A stretch of 42,576 nt of DNA from Sphingobacteriales bacterium (lineage in GTDB: Bacteria > Bacteroidota > Bacteroidia > Sphingobacteriales > Sphingobacteriaceae): NCBI GenBank assembly GCA_004293485.1, contig RDYW01000050.1, positions 1 to 42,576 on the forward strand, written 5' to 3'. Under the pieces are notes generated by a model. It was not told where the DNA came from. It did no database searches and worked only from the letters and a program-made list of their open reading frames with translations. Shown here piece by piece: positions 31,566-39,338 of this stretch. A program made the position numbers and the translations under genes. Every line of letters starts with the position of its first letter. The stretch's first letter is position 1.

Positions 31566-33095
31566 TCAGTGTTTAAAGTGCCTAACCCCTGTAAGTACCA
31601 TGGCAAGCCCTTTTTGGTTGGCCATAGCAATAGAATCTTGGTCTTTTATAGAACCGCCTGGTTGTAAAACTGCGGTAATACCAGCTTCGGCGGCAAGTTC
31701 CACACAATCCGGAAACGGAAAAAACGCATCCGAGGCCATTACTGCTCCTTGTAAACTAAAACCAAAACTATTGGCTTTTATTATGGCTTGCCTTAAACTA
31801 TCTACCCTCGAGGTTTGCCCTACACCACTGGCCATTAATTGGCTATTTTTTACAAATACTATGGTGTTTGATTTGGTGTGTTTTACCACTTTGTTGGCAA
31901 AGTGTAAATCGTTAAGTTCTTTTTGGTTGGGTATAGCTTTGGTAACGGTTTTCATTAAATCTATACCTTCAACAGTATTGTCTTTATCTTGCTCTATAAC
32001 ACCATTTAACAAAGTTTTAAATTGTTTTAGGGGTAAAGGGGTTTGTTTTCTTAACAAGATAATACGATTTTTTTTAGCCGATAATATTTCTATGGCTTGC
32101 GCCGAGTAGCTGGGTGCTATTAAAACCTCAAAAAATAAATGGCTTATTTCGGTAGCTGTAGGCGCATCAACATCGCTATTGCAAATTAATACGCCACCAA
32201 ATGCCGATACAGGGTCGCAAGCTAATGCTTTTTGCCAAGCATCAAATAAATTTGTATCGCTTGCAATACCGCATGCATTGGTATGTTTTAAAATGGCAAA
32301 AGTTGGTTCGCTAAATTCGTCAATCAAGGCTACTGCTGCATCAATATCTACTAAGTTATTGTACGATAATTCTTTGCCGTTAAGCTTGGTAAACATAGCA
32401 TCTAAATCGCCATAAAAAACACCTTTTTGGTGCGGGTTTTCGCCATAGCGCAATACGCTGTGCTGTTGTATGCTTTGTTTAAAAATAGGCTCTTGGGCAT
32501 CGTTATTAAAATAGTTAAAAATTGCCGCATCGTAGTGCGACGATACGTTGAATGCATTTTTAGCAAACGTTTTACGTTGTGCTAAAGTGGTACCGCCATT
32601 TTGCGCTATCAAAATATCGTTTAAAGTGCAGTAATCTGTTTTTGATGAGATGATAACCACATCGTTATAATTTTTGGCCGCTGCCCTTATAAGCGATATG
32701 CCGCCAATATCAATTTTTTCGATAATATCGGCTTCGGTAGATGTTTTATCTTTTAAAGTTTCTTCAAATGGGTATAAATCTACAATTACCAAATCAATCT
32801 CGGGTATTTGGTATTCGGCAATTTGTTGTTTATCGCCTTCGTTATTTCTACGGTTTAATATACCACCAAAAACTTTGGGATGCAATGTTTTAACCCTGCC
32901 ACCTAAAATAGAAGGGTAGCTGGTTAAATCTTCTACCGCAATTACATTTATATCTAAATCGTTTATAAATTTTTGCGTACCACCTGTAGAGTAAATGTTT
33001 ACACCTTGTTTGTTTAAAGTTTGTATGAGGTTTTCGAGCTTATCTTTATAATAAACAGATATTAAGGCATTTTTAATTTTTAGGGTATTGCTCAT
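31566..33095 (-). CDS. purH: Bifunctional AICAR formyltransferase / IMP cyclohydrolase
   Basis: Last two steps of de novo IMP synthesis. The 509-residue protein has an N-terminal MGS-like IMP cyclohydrolase domain (about 1-190: YSTGGTQKFI, GGRVKTLHPKVFGGIL, IDLVIVDLYPFE, IDIGGISLIRAAAKN) and a C-terminal AICAR transformylase domain (LRYGENPHQKG about 216, LKHTNACGIA about 265-274 with the catalytic Lys-His, ASDAFFPFPD and QPGGSIKDQDSI near the end). Full length. A perfect -7 box and a heptanucleotide repeat lie immediately upstream. Confidence 0.98.
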   Translation of the reverse strand: MSNTLKIKNALISVYYKDKLENLIQTLNKQGVNIYSTGGTQKFINDLDINVIAVEDLTSYPSILGGRVKTLHPKVFGGILNRRNNEGDKQQIAEYQIPEIDLVIVDLYPFEETLKDKTSTEADIIEKIDIGGISLIRAAAKNYNDVVIISSKTDYCTLNDILIAQNGGTTLAQRKTFAKNAFNVSSHYDAAIFNYFNNDAQEPIFKQSIQQHSVLRYGENPHQKGVFYGDLDAMFTKLNGKELSYNNLVDIDAAVALIDEFSEPTFAILKHTNACGIASDTNLFDAWQKALACDPVSAFGGVLICNSDVDAPTATEISHLFFEVLIAPSYSAQAIEILSAKKNRIILLRKQTPLPLKQFKTLLNGVIEQDKDNTVEGIDLMKTVTKAIPNQKELNDLHFANKVVKHTKSNTIVFVKNSQLMASGVGQTSRVDSLRQAIIKANSFGFSLQGAVMASDAFFPFPDCVELAAEAGITAVLQPGGSIKDQDSIAMANQKGLAMVLTGVRHFKH

Positions 33096-33120
33096 TGCGG
33101 TGCTTATATTTTTAAAGTCG

Positions 33121-33128
33121 CAAAGATA
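33121..33128 (-). promoter_or_regulatory. -7 box of purH
   Basis: The minus strand reads TATCTTTG, a full TAnnTTTG match, 25 bp upstream of the purH ATG, giving an expected leader of about 15-20 bases. The tandem heptamer at 33138-33172 occupies the place of the -33 element; no TTTG is present there. Confidence 0.5.
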
Positions 33129-33137
33129 GTAAAATTA

Positions 33138-33172
33138 TGATTTTTGATTTATGATTTATGATTTTTGATTTA
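33138..33172. repeat. Five tandem copies of the heptamer TGATTT(T/A)
   Basis: Five uninterrupted 7-bp units with last bases T, A, A, T, A. The array fills the space between the ribD stop codon (33175) and the purH -7 box (33121-33128), about 10-45 bases upstream of that box. Short arrays of this type can change copy number by slippage, which here would change promoter geometry. Unit length and the lack of spacers exclude CRISPR. Confidence 0.9.
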
Positions 33173-33174
33173 TC

Positions 33175-34218
33175 TTAAAAAGGAATAATTATTTTCAGTT
33201 TTTCATCCCCAACATTATCCACCGAAACTGTATTGCCTTTAATATGTGGCACTTTAATACCTGTTGATAAATTTTTAGCACTGGTAAACACACGGGCTTC
33301 GTCCCACAAGCCGGCATCAATAAAGGTTTGGAGGGTTTTTGCACCGCCTTCAATTATCAACGATTGCACATCGTTAAGGTATAGTTGGTATAAAATATAT
33401 TGTGGCAGCAGGTAGTCAAAATCTTCAATGGCTATATATTTGGTATTGCCTTGGGTGGTAGTTTTTTTGCAGTTAAATACAAAGGTTTTTTGGCTATTAT
33501 CCAGTAAAAAAAAATCTTTGGGTAACGATAAATCTCTATCAATAAAAGCTCGTTTGGGGTTTCGGCCTGCTACCAAGCGTACATTTAGCTGTGGGTTATC
33601 TATTTTGGCGGTGTGGGTGCCTACCAAAATACAATCTTCTTGGGTTCGCCATTTATGTACTAAGGTTTTGGCTGGGGCCGATGTTATCCAATGTTGTACA
33701 CCATTAGCTGGGGCAAAAAAACCATCGGCCGTTTGCGCCCATTTTAAAATAATATAAGGGCGTTGCTTGTTAATGGAGGTAAAAAACCGTTTGTTTAAAG
33801 CCATACATTCTTTCTCCAAAACTCCTACCGAAACCTCAGTACCAGTATTTTTTAATAATTCAATTCCTTTTCCGCTTACCGTAGGATTAACATCGGTACA
33901 GCCAATTACCACTTTGTGGATTTTGTATTTAATAATTAAAAGGGCACAAGGCGGTGTTTTTCCATAATGGCTACAAGGCTCTAAACTTACATAAAGGGTG
34001 CTTTGTTGTAGTAAAATTTGCGCATCGGGATATTTTTCCAATACAGCGTTAATAGCATTTACCTCGGCATGTGCTTGGCCATATTGCTGGTGGTAACCTT
34101 CGCCAATAATGTGCCCATGGTGTACAATTACGGCACCTACCATGGGGTTTGGGCTTACACTTCCTGCGCCTAATTTGGCCAAATTAATGGCCCGTAGCAT
34201 ATAGTTTTCGGGTGTCAT
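33175..34218 (-). CDS. ribD: Bifunctional riboflavin biosynthesis deaminase/reductase
   Basis: Deaminates diaminohydroxyphosphoribosylaminopyrimidine and then reduces the ribosyl chain with NADPH. The 347-residue protein has an N-terminal cytidine-deaminase-like zinc domain: H50-A-E52 plus P-C82-S-H-Y-G-K-T-P-P-C91. The C-terminal DHFR-like reductase domain (about 150-347) contains LKWAQTADGF, VGTHTAKIDNPQLNVR and LIIEGGAKTLQTF. Other rib genes are not adjacent. No FMN (RFN) riboswitch is recognisable in the 98 bp upstream, which it shares with divergent prmC. Confidence 0.96.
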   Translation of the reverse strand: MTPENYMLRAINLAKLGAGSVSPNPMVGAVIVHHGHIIGEGYHQQYGQAHAEVNAINAVLEKYPDAQILLQQSTLYVSLEPCSHYGKTPPCALLIIKYKIHKVVIGCTDVNPTVSGKGIELLKNTGTEVSVGVLEKECMALNKRFFTSINKQRPYIILKWAQTADGFFAPANGVQHWITSAPAKTLVHKWRTQEDCILVGTHTAKIDNPQLNVRLVAGRNPKRAFIDRDLSLPKDFFLLDNSQKTFVFNCKKTTTQGNTKYIAIEDFDYLLPQYILYQLYLNDVQSLIIEGGAKTLQTFIDAGLWDEARVFTSAKNLSTGIKVPHIKGNTVSVDNVGDEKLKIIIPF

Positions 34219-34316
34219 ATTGTGGTACGAAGGTAAATTTCTAAATCTTTAAAAAAAATTTAAAATATTTATCGCCTTACGCTGATTTTAATTGTTTACA
34301 ATCGCTAAAATTGTAC

Positions 34317-35111
34317 ATGCTTATCCCCACCTCCTTTTACCATCATTTAGCCCACTTATACAGCCACGATGAAATAACTGTATTGCTAAAATGGATTGTG
34401 GAAAGCAAAGGTAAAAAGGAAAGCGAAGGTTTTTATCAGCATATTTTAACCCAACTACAATCGGGGCAACCCATACAATACATACTAGGCGAAACCATAT
34501 TTTATGGCTTACCATTTAAGGTAAACCCCAGCGTACTTATACCCCGCCCCGAAACCGAGGAACTTATAGATTTGATAATCAAAGAAAATAAAAACCGTAA
34601 AGTTTCTATTTTAGATATTGGCACTGGCAGTGGTTGTATAGCCATTACACTACAAAAAAAACTACCACTAAGTAAAGTTTTTGCTTTAGATGTTGATAAA
34701 AATACCATCGATTTGGCAACTCAAAATGCGATTTTAAATGCCGTAGAAATTGATTTTATAACAGCCGATGCTTTAAATCTAAAATCCCAAAACCACCCCA
34801 TATACGACATAATTGTAAGCAACCCACCCTACATAGCCCATGCCGAAAAACAGGGCATGAGCCCACAAGTATTGGATTTTGAACCGCATTTGGCCCTATT
34901 TGTTGCCGATGAAAATCCTTTGATTTTTTATGATAAGATAAGTGATTTTGCGCTTACAAATTTATCGCCCCAAGGCAAATTATATGTTGAAATTAACCAA
35001 AATTTAGGCATTGCTACCCAAACTATGTTAGCCCACAAGGGCTTTGCGGCCATAGTTATTAAAGATATTAACGGCAACGATAGGATAATTTCGGCTCAGC
35101 TACGGGGATGA
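34317..35111 (+). CDS. prmC: Peptide chain release factor N5-glutamine methyltransferase
   Basis: Methylates the Gln of the GGQ motif in release factors RF1 and RF2 with S-adenosylmethionine. 264 residues from the ATG at 34317; a TTG two codons earlier is in frame but adds nothing conserved. N-terminal helical domain (1-70), SAM motif LDIGTGSGCIAI (about 99-110), NPPY catalytic motif (169-172) and the IPRPETEEL segment (about 75-83), all diagnostic. The last 16 bases overlap the convergent xerD-like gene. Confidence 0.96.
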   Translation: MLIPTSFYHHLAHLYSHDEITVLLKWIVESKGKKESEGFYQHILTQLQSGQPIQYILGETIFYGLPFKVNPSVLIPRPETEELIDLIIKENKNRKVSILDIGTGSGCIAITLQKKLPLSKVFALDVDKNTIDLATQNAILNAVEIDFITADALNLKSQNHPIYDIIVSNPPYIAHAEKQGMSPQVLDFEPHLALFVADENPLIFYDKISDFALTNLSPQGKLYVEINQNLGIATQTMLAHKGFAAIVIKDINGNDRIISAQLRG

Positions 35112-35995
35112 TATTGGGTAATGGTTTGTTTTAAAAACGCACTATCCAAGTGGGTATAAATTTCGGTGGTGGTAATACTTTCGTGGCCTAGCATTTCTTG
35201 TATGGCCCTTAAATCGGCACCGCCTTCTATTAAATGTGTGGCAAACGAATGCCTAAAGGTATGAGGGCTAATGGTTTTGCTAAGGCCAATAGCAGCTGCT
35301 AAATCTTTAATAACCATAAATACCATAATGCGGCTTAGCTTAGTACCTAATCGGTTTATAAAAATATAATCTTCGTTTCCGGGTTTTATTTTTACGCTAT
35401 TGCGGATGGTGCTTAAATAAATTTCGAGGTGTTTTATGGCCGATGCGCCCATGGGTACTAGCCGCTCTTTGTTGCCTTTGCCTGTAATTTTTAAAAACTC
35501 GAGCTCGTTAAAATAATTGGATAGCTTTAAGTTTACCAACTCCGATACCCGCAATCCCGAGCCGTACATTACCTCTAGCATGGCTTTGTTGCGTATGTTT
35601 TCGGGGCGAGATAAGTCGAGGCTATCTATCAGTTGGTTAATTTCGGCAAGGCTTAATACATCGGGTAGTTTACGTATGGTGCGTGGGGCTTCTATTGTTT
35701 CGCAAGGGCTGCTGCTTATTACATTTTCCAATACCAAATATTTAAAAAATGCTTTTAAGCCGCTAATTATGCGGGCTTGGCTGGTACCTAGCATACCCAA
35801 TTGGTTTACCCATGCCAAAAAATCTTTAATATCTTGTGCTGTTACCTCGCTAGGCGATTTCTCTCGCTTTGCGGCATCCAAAAACTGTAACAGTTTATCT
35901 ATATCGGCAAGGTATGCGGCTACCGAATTTTTGGCTAGCGATTGCTCTAGTTTTAAATAGGCTTTAAAACCCTTGGTGTACGATTGCCAGTTCAT
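35096..35995 (-). CDS. xerD: Tyrosine recombinase XerC/XerD
   Basis: A 299-residue site-specific recombinase, probably resolving chromosome dimers at dif during division. N-terminal SAM-like core-binding domain (about 5-90), then the catalytic domain with all six residues: R149 (GLRVSEL), K173 (GKGNKERL), H245 and R248 (HTFRH), H271 (LGHESI) and Y280 (IYTHL). The frame stays open to 36043, but the start at 35995 (MNWQSYTKGF) matches the family N-terminus and leaves a 13-bp gap to sixA. XerC and XerD cannot be separated with certainty. Housekeeping length and context argue against a phage or element integrase. Confidence 0.92.
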   Translation of the reverse strand: MNWQSYTKGFKAYLKLEQSLAKNSVAAYLADIDKLLQFLDAAKREKSPSEVTAQDIKDFLAWVNQLGMLGTSQARIISGLKAFFKYLVLENVISSSPCETIEAPRTIRKLPDVLSLAEINQLIDSLDLSRPENIRNKAMLEVMYGSGLRVSELVNLKLSNYFNELEFLKITGKGNKERLVPMGASAIKHLEIYLSTIRNSVKIKPGNEDYIFINRLGTKLSRIMVFMVIKDLAAAIGLSKTISPHTFRHSFATHLIEGGADLRAIQEMLGHESITTTEIYTHLDSAFLKQTITQYHPRS

Positions 35996-36008
35996 AAGAT
36001 GGATTGTG

Positions 36009-36515
36009 TTATTGATTTTGAGCCGTATTATTGGGGTAATCAATCCATTTTAGCTGCCCTGTATTGCCCGATACTTCAGCCCAATTATTGGTATCAAAAT
36101 CTATACATACCATACCACAAGTGGGTAAGCTGTATATACTGGCATTGCACAAATAGTTGGCAAACTCGCTTATACCTGGGTTGTGCCCAAATAAGGCTAC
36201 AACGTTTAAAGCGTTATCAAATTGGTTTACAACGGATAGCAAATCTATTTCGCTAGCTTGATATATGCTGGGGTTTTGTATAATTTTTTTGGGGGCGAAA
36301 TTTATTTTTTCGGCTATTAATTGTGCCGTTGTTATAGCCCGTAGTGCAGGGCTGCTAACTATGGCATTGGGCATAATATTTTTACAAAGCAGCCTTTCGC
36401 CCATTTCGCGAGCATTGGTAAATCCTCGAGCATTTAATGGGCGGTCTAAATCTTTTAAGCCTACGTTTTCCCAGTCTGATTTTGCGTGGCGTACCAGTAA
36501 TAATTGCTTTTTCAT
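36009..36515 (-). CDS. sixA: SixA-type histidine phosphatase
   Basis: A 168-residue single-domain member of the histidine phosphatase superfamily. The phosphohistidine motif LLLVRHAKSDW has the nucleophile H10 and R9; the second histidine is H111 (LFGHNPG). The RHAKS form and the size match SixA, which removes phosphate from phosphohistidine proteins; the substrate here is unknown. 4-bp overlap with the GT9 gene upstream. Confidence 0.85.
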   Translation of the reverse strand: MKKQLLLVRHAKSDWENVGLKDLDRPLNARGFTNAREMGERLLCKNIMPNAIVSSPALRAITTAQLIAEKINFAPKKIIQNPSIYQASEIDLLSVVNQFDNALNVVALFGHNPGISEFANYLCNASIYSLPTCGMVCIDFDTNNWAEVSGNTGQLKWIDYPNNTAQNQ

Positions 36516-37489
36516 TGGTTTAAAAAATTTATAATAGGTTGTTCATCAATGGTATGCATGCAATTAAAATGGCCTTTGGGGCAAGCGGCTAAACCAAATT
36601 TAGAACAAGGCCGGCAAGGTAAATCAACTTCGGCTTCGTAATGCTGGCTTACCAAATAAGGCTGTACGCCCAATAATTGTGCTACGGTGCTGCCCCATAT
36701 AGTTACTAATGGCTTATTAAAGGCTTCGGCAATGTGGGTTAAACCAGTATCAAAACCTATTACTTTACTGGCATTTTTTATCAAAAAAACCGAGTGGTTA
36801 AGGTTAATATCCCCGCAAAGGGAAATCACATTTGTACAAGCTGCAGCAATTTCTATTCCGTTTTGTGCTACATCTTTACCGCCCAATAGCACCACGGGCA
36901 AATTTATTTTTTGCAAAATAGAAATTACTTTACTGTTGGGCATACGCTTGGTAAAATGCGTGGCCCCTATTACAAAGGCAATATAGTTAGGGCAAAAATG
37001 GGGCGGTAAAAAATCTTCTATTTTAAAATTATCAGGGGGCAAAAAATAATCGATAGGTAAATTATCGTTTTTAACGCCCAAAAATTCAACGGTTTTTAAA
37101 TACCTATCTATCAGTTGCGTTGGCGCAACCCAATTAATTTTAAATTTTATGGCCAACCATTTTTTAAAACGTTGTTTGTTATAAGTGCTGGCTTTTACAT
37201 TCAAACTCATTTTTACCAATACCGACCGTAGGCTGCTGTGCAAATCAATAATGTAATCGAAATTTTGGGTTTTAAGGTCGATTACAGTATCGCTTAGTTT
37301 TGGTTTAAGCAAGTGTAATTGGCTTATATAAGGATTGTTTTCTACCAAATATTTAAAGTTGGGTTTGGTTAAAAAATGTATTTCGCAATGGGGCAATTGC
37401 TTTTTTATACAACGTATTACAGGCGTGGTATAAATAATATCGCCCATGGCGCTAAAGCGGATAATGAGGATTTTTAATGCTGGTTTCAA
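36512..37489 (-). CDS. Glycosyltransferase family 9 (heptosyltransferase-like)
   Basis: A 325-residue GT-B fold glycosyltransferase. N-terminal ILIIRFSAMGDIIYTTPVIR (7-26) is the GT9 signature with the catalytic Asp, and the C-terminal GFDTGLTHIAEAFNKPLVTIWGS binds the sugar nucleotide. A C-terminal cysteine pattern (CRPCSKFGLAACPKGHFNCM) is common in this family. Likely adds a heptose or other sugar to lipopolysaccharide core at the cytoplasmic membrane face; the exact sugar cannot be read from sequence. ATGA overlaps (4 bp) with both polX and sixA. Confidence 0.9.
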   Translation of the reverse strand: MKPALKILIIRFSAMGDIIYTTPVIRCIKKQLPHCEIHFLTKPNFKYLVENNPYISQLHLLKPKLSDTVIDLKTQNFDYIIDLHSSLRSVLVKMSLNVKASTYNKQRFKKWLAIKFKINWVAPTQLIDRYLKTVEFLGVKNDNLPIDYFLPPDNFKIEDFLPPHFCPNYIAFVIGATHFTKRMPNSKVISILQKINLPVVLLGGKDVAQNGIEIAAACTNVISLCGDINLNHSVFLIKNASKVIGFDTGLTHIAEAFNKPLVTIWGSTVAQLLGVQPYLVSQHYEAEVDLPCRPCSKFGLAACPKGHFNCMHTIDEQPIINFLNQ

Positions 37490-39168
37490 ATTTTTATACC
37501 TTGTTTTTTTGCTGTAAAGTACGCAATCATCTCATCTAAATTAAAAGCATTTAAACAATTTTGTTTGTTTAAGCCCCCTTTGCGGGCAATGTATATGCCG
37601 TAGTGCATATCTAAAAAGCCTTCCAGTCGGTGAGCATCGGGGTTTATACACAGCTTAACCCCTTTATCTAATGCGTATTGGTGCCAGCGCCAGTCTAAAT
37701 CTAAGCGCAATGGGTTGGCATTTATTTCTATGGCCACGTTATTATCGGCGCAAGCATCAATTACTTTTTTATAATCAATGTCGTACCCTTTTCGGCTCAA
37801 TAGTAGGCGACCTGTGGGGTGGCCCAAAATGGTGGTATGTGGGTTTTCTATCGCTTTTATTAATCGGTTGGTAGCTTTTTGTTCATCCATTTTTAGGTTT
37901 TGATGGATGGATGCTACCACAAAATCAAATCGAGATAAAATTTCGTCGGGATAATCTAAACTTCCATCGCCTAATATATCCGACTCGATACCTTTAAATA
38001 TTTTAAACGGAGCAAGTTTTTTGTTCAAGCTATCAATTTCCTGGTGTTGCTGCAGTACCCGTTCAATACTTAACCCTTTGGCATACACCGCCGATTTAGA
38101 ATGGTCGCACAGGCCAAGGTATTGCAGTTTTAATTCATCTCGGCAATAAATGGCCATTTCTTCAATACTGTTTACGCCATCGCTCCAGTTGCTGTGGTTG
38201 TGTAAAGTACCTTTAAGGTCTTGGTAAACAATCAGTTTTGGCAAAGTGTTTTGTAGTGCTTTTTCAATTTCGGTAGTGCCTTCTCGTAGTTCGGGTTCTA
38301 TGTAGGCCATCCCCGCAAGGGTATAAATTTCGTTTTCGGATGCGTAATTTTTTTGTAAATCAAGCCGTTCGCTCATTTTTAAAATATGTGCTGGGCTACC
38401 TGTTGCTATAAATAATTGGGTAAAAAGGGCTTCGGGCGTACAAAGCAAAATATTAATGGTGGCATTGTTACTATCTTTAAATACAATGTTTTGTGGAGTA
38501 GTTTCTAGTATTTCAATATCGGGCAGGGCTATAATTAGCTGGTGTAATAGGAAAATATCTGCGGTAGCAATTACATAAACCAGCTGGTTAATAATTTCGC
38601 ATTTGCGCCTAAATTCGCCTGCTTCGTAAACTTTGGCATCGTTTGTTAAATCGCCCAAAAGGCTTACATAATATTGGTTTAGGTTTTCGATTTTGGCGTA
38701 CAAAAATTTGCCATTGCTGGCCATTTTAAATTCTATAGACAGCTTAATATCTTCCTGTGTTTTTAAACCGAAACCTTTGGCTTCAATCAATCGGTTTTCG
38801 TTGCAGGCGTAATACAATTCGCCTATATTATCAATACCTAAAACGTTCCAAATAATATCAATTTTTTTAGGGCCTAGGCCTTTTATGGCCAACATTTCTA
38901 TTATGCCTAGGGGCGTTTGGGCTATTAAGTCGTCGAGTTCTTGTAGCTTATTGGTTTGTAAAATTTCTACTATTTTGGCCGCAAGGCTTTTTCCTATGCC
39001 TTCAATAGTTTCTATTTCGGCCAATGTTTTTTCGGCAAGTTTAAAAGGCAGTTTATCTATTTTAAAGTAGCTATTGGCTATGGATTTTATTTTAAATGGA
39101 TTTTCGTGGTGTAGCTCCATCAGTTGCGAAAGCAGTTTTAGGTGCGATGCTATTTTTTTGTTTTCCAT
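37486..39168 (-). CDS. polX: PolX-family DNA polymerase/PHP exonuclease homologue, polymerase site degenerate
   Basis: A 560-residue two-part protein. Residues 1-320 have the PolX layout: helix-hairpin-helix elements (IEGIGKSLAAKI about 55-66, IKGLGPKKIDII about 95-106, AKGFGLKTQED) and a palm-like region. The palm motif that should read GSxRRx...GDxD appears as AGEFRRKCEIINQLVYVIAT (183-202), with no Asp pair. The C-terminal PHP domain (about 318-560) keeps its metal ligands: LHNHSNWSDG (H323, H325, D330), CDHS, GIESDI, ASIHQ, LGHPTGR, INPDAH. So 3'-5' exonuclease or AP-endonuclease activity is plausible and polymerisation doubtful. First gene of polX-GT9-sixA-xerD. Confidence 0.88.
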   Translation of the reverse strand: MENKKIASHLKLLSQLMELHHENPFKIKSIANSYFKIDKLPFKLAEKTLAEIETIEGIGKSLAAKIVEILQTNKLQELDDLIAQTPLGIIEMLAIKGLGPKKIDIIWNVLGIDNIGELYYACNENRLIEAKGFGLKTQEDIKLSIEFKMASNGKFLYAKIENLNQYYVSLLGDLTNDAKVYEAGEFRRKCEIINQLVYVIATADIFLLHQLIIALPDIEILETTPQNIVFKDSNNATINILLCTPEALFTQLFIATGSPAHILKMSERLDLQKNYASENEIYTLAGMAYIEPELREGTTEIEKALQNTLPKLIVYQDLKGTLHNHSNWSDGVNSIEEMAIYCRDELKLQYLGLCDHSKSAVYAKGLSIERVLQQHQEIDSLNKKLAPFKIFKGIESDILGDGSLDYPDEILSRFDFVVASIHQNLKMDEQKATNRLIKAIENPHTTILGHPTGRLLLSRKGYDIDYKKVIDACADNNVAIEINANPLRLDLDWRWHQYALDKGVKLCINPDAHRLEGFLDMHYGIYIARKGGLNKQNCLNAFNLDEMIAYFTAKKQGIKI

Positions 39169-39186
39169 TAATTTTATTTAAGAAGT

Positions 39187-39194
39187 CAAATATA
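39187..39194 (-). promoter_or_regulatory. -7 box of the polX operon
   Basis: The minus strand reads TATATTTG (TAnnTTTG) 18 bp upstream of the polX ATG. A hairpin-rich element follows upstream at 39216-39261. No -33 TTTG is visible. Confidence 0.42.
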
Positions 39195-39210
39195 GTGATA
39201 TTAATTATTT

Positions 39211-39275
39211 GGGCGTGTAGCCGAAAAGGGGAGGAGCTACAGGTACCATCTTTTTGATGGTTGCTTACAAAAATA
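39211..39275. repeat. Hairpin-rich intergenic element between polX and the HI0933-like gene
   Basis: In the 170-bp gap 39169-39338. Two small hairpins: TGTAGC (39216-39221) with GCTACA (39236-39241), and ACCATC (39245-39250) with GATGGT (39256-39261). On the minus strand the block ends CTACACGCCC followed by AAA; the element at 20467-20604 also ends ACACGCCC followed by an A-run, suggesting one repeat family. Nothing else is seen in the gap apart from the -7 box. Confidence 0.38.
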
Positions 39276-39338
39276 ATTCTACTACAATCCCACACGTAAA
39301 ACTACTTTGGTAATAATTAAAAACATCCCAAAAATAGT

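Noticed and set aside
31600-32109. 169-codon frame antisense to purH
   Set aside because: Lies wholly within the AICAR transformylase domain of purH and has no family features.
33138-33172. CRISPR array
   Set aside because: Units are 7 bp without spacers and no cas genes are present.
34311-34316. TTG start for prmC
   Set aside because: An ATG lies two codons downstream and nothing conserved is lost.
34219-34316. FMN riboswitch upstream of ribD
   Set aside because: Only 98 bp shared with divergent prmC and no recognisable conserved RFN blocks.
35096-35995. Tyrosine recombinase as mark of a mobile element
   Set aside because: Typical XerC/D length and motifs inside a housekeeping operon with no att-like repeats nearby.
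35996-36043. Upstream start for xerD (16 extra codons)
   Set aside because: Would overlap sixA by 35 bp and precede the normal recombinase N-terminus.
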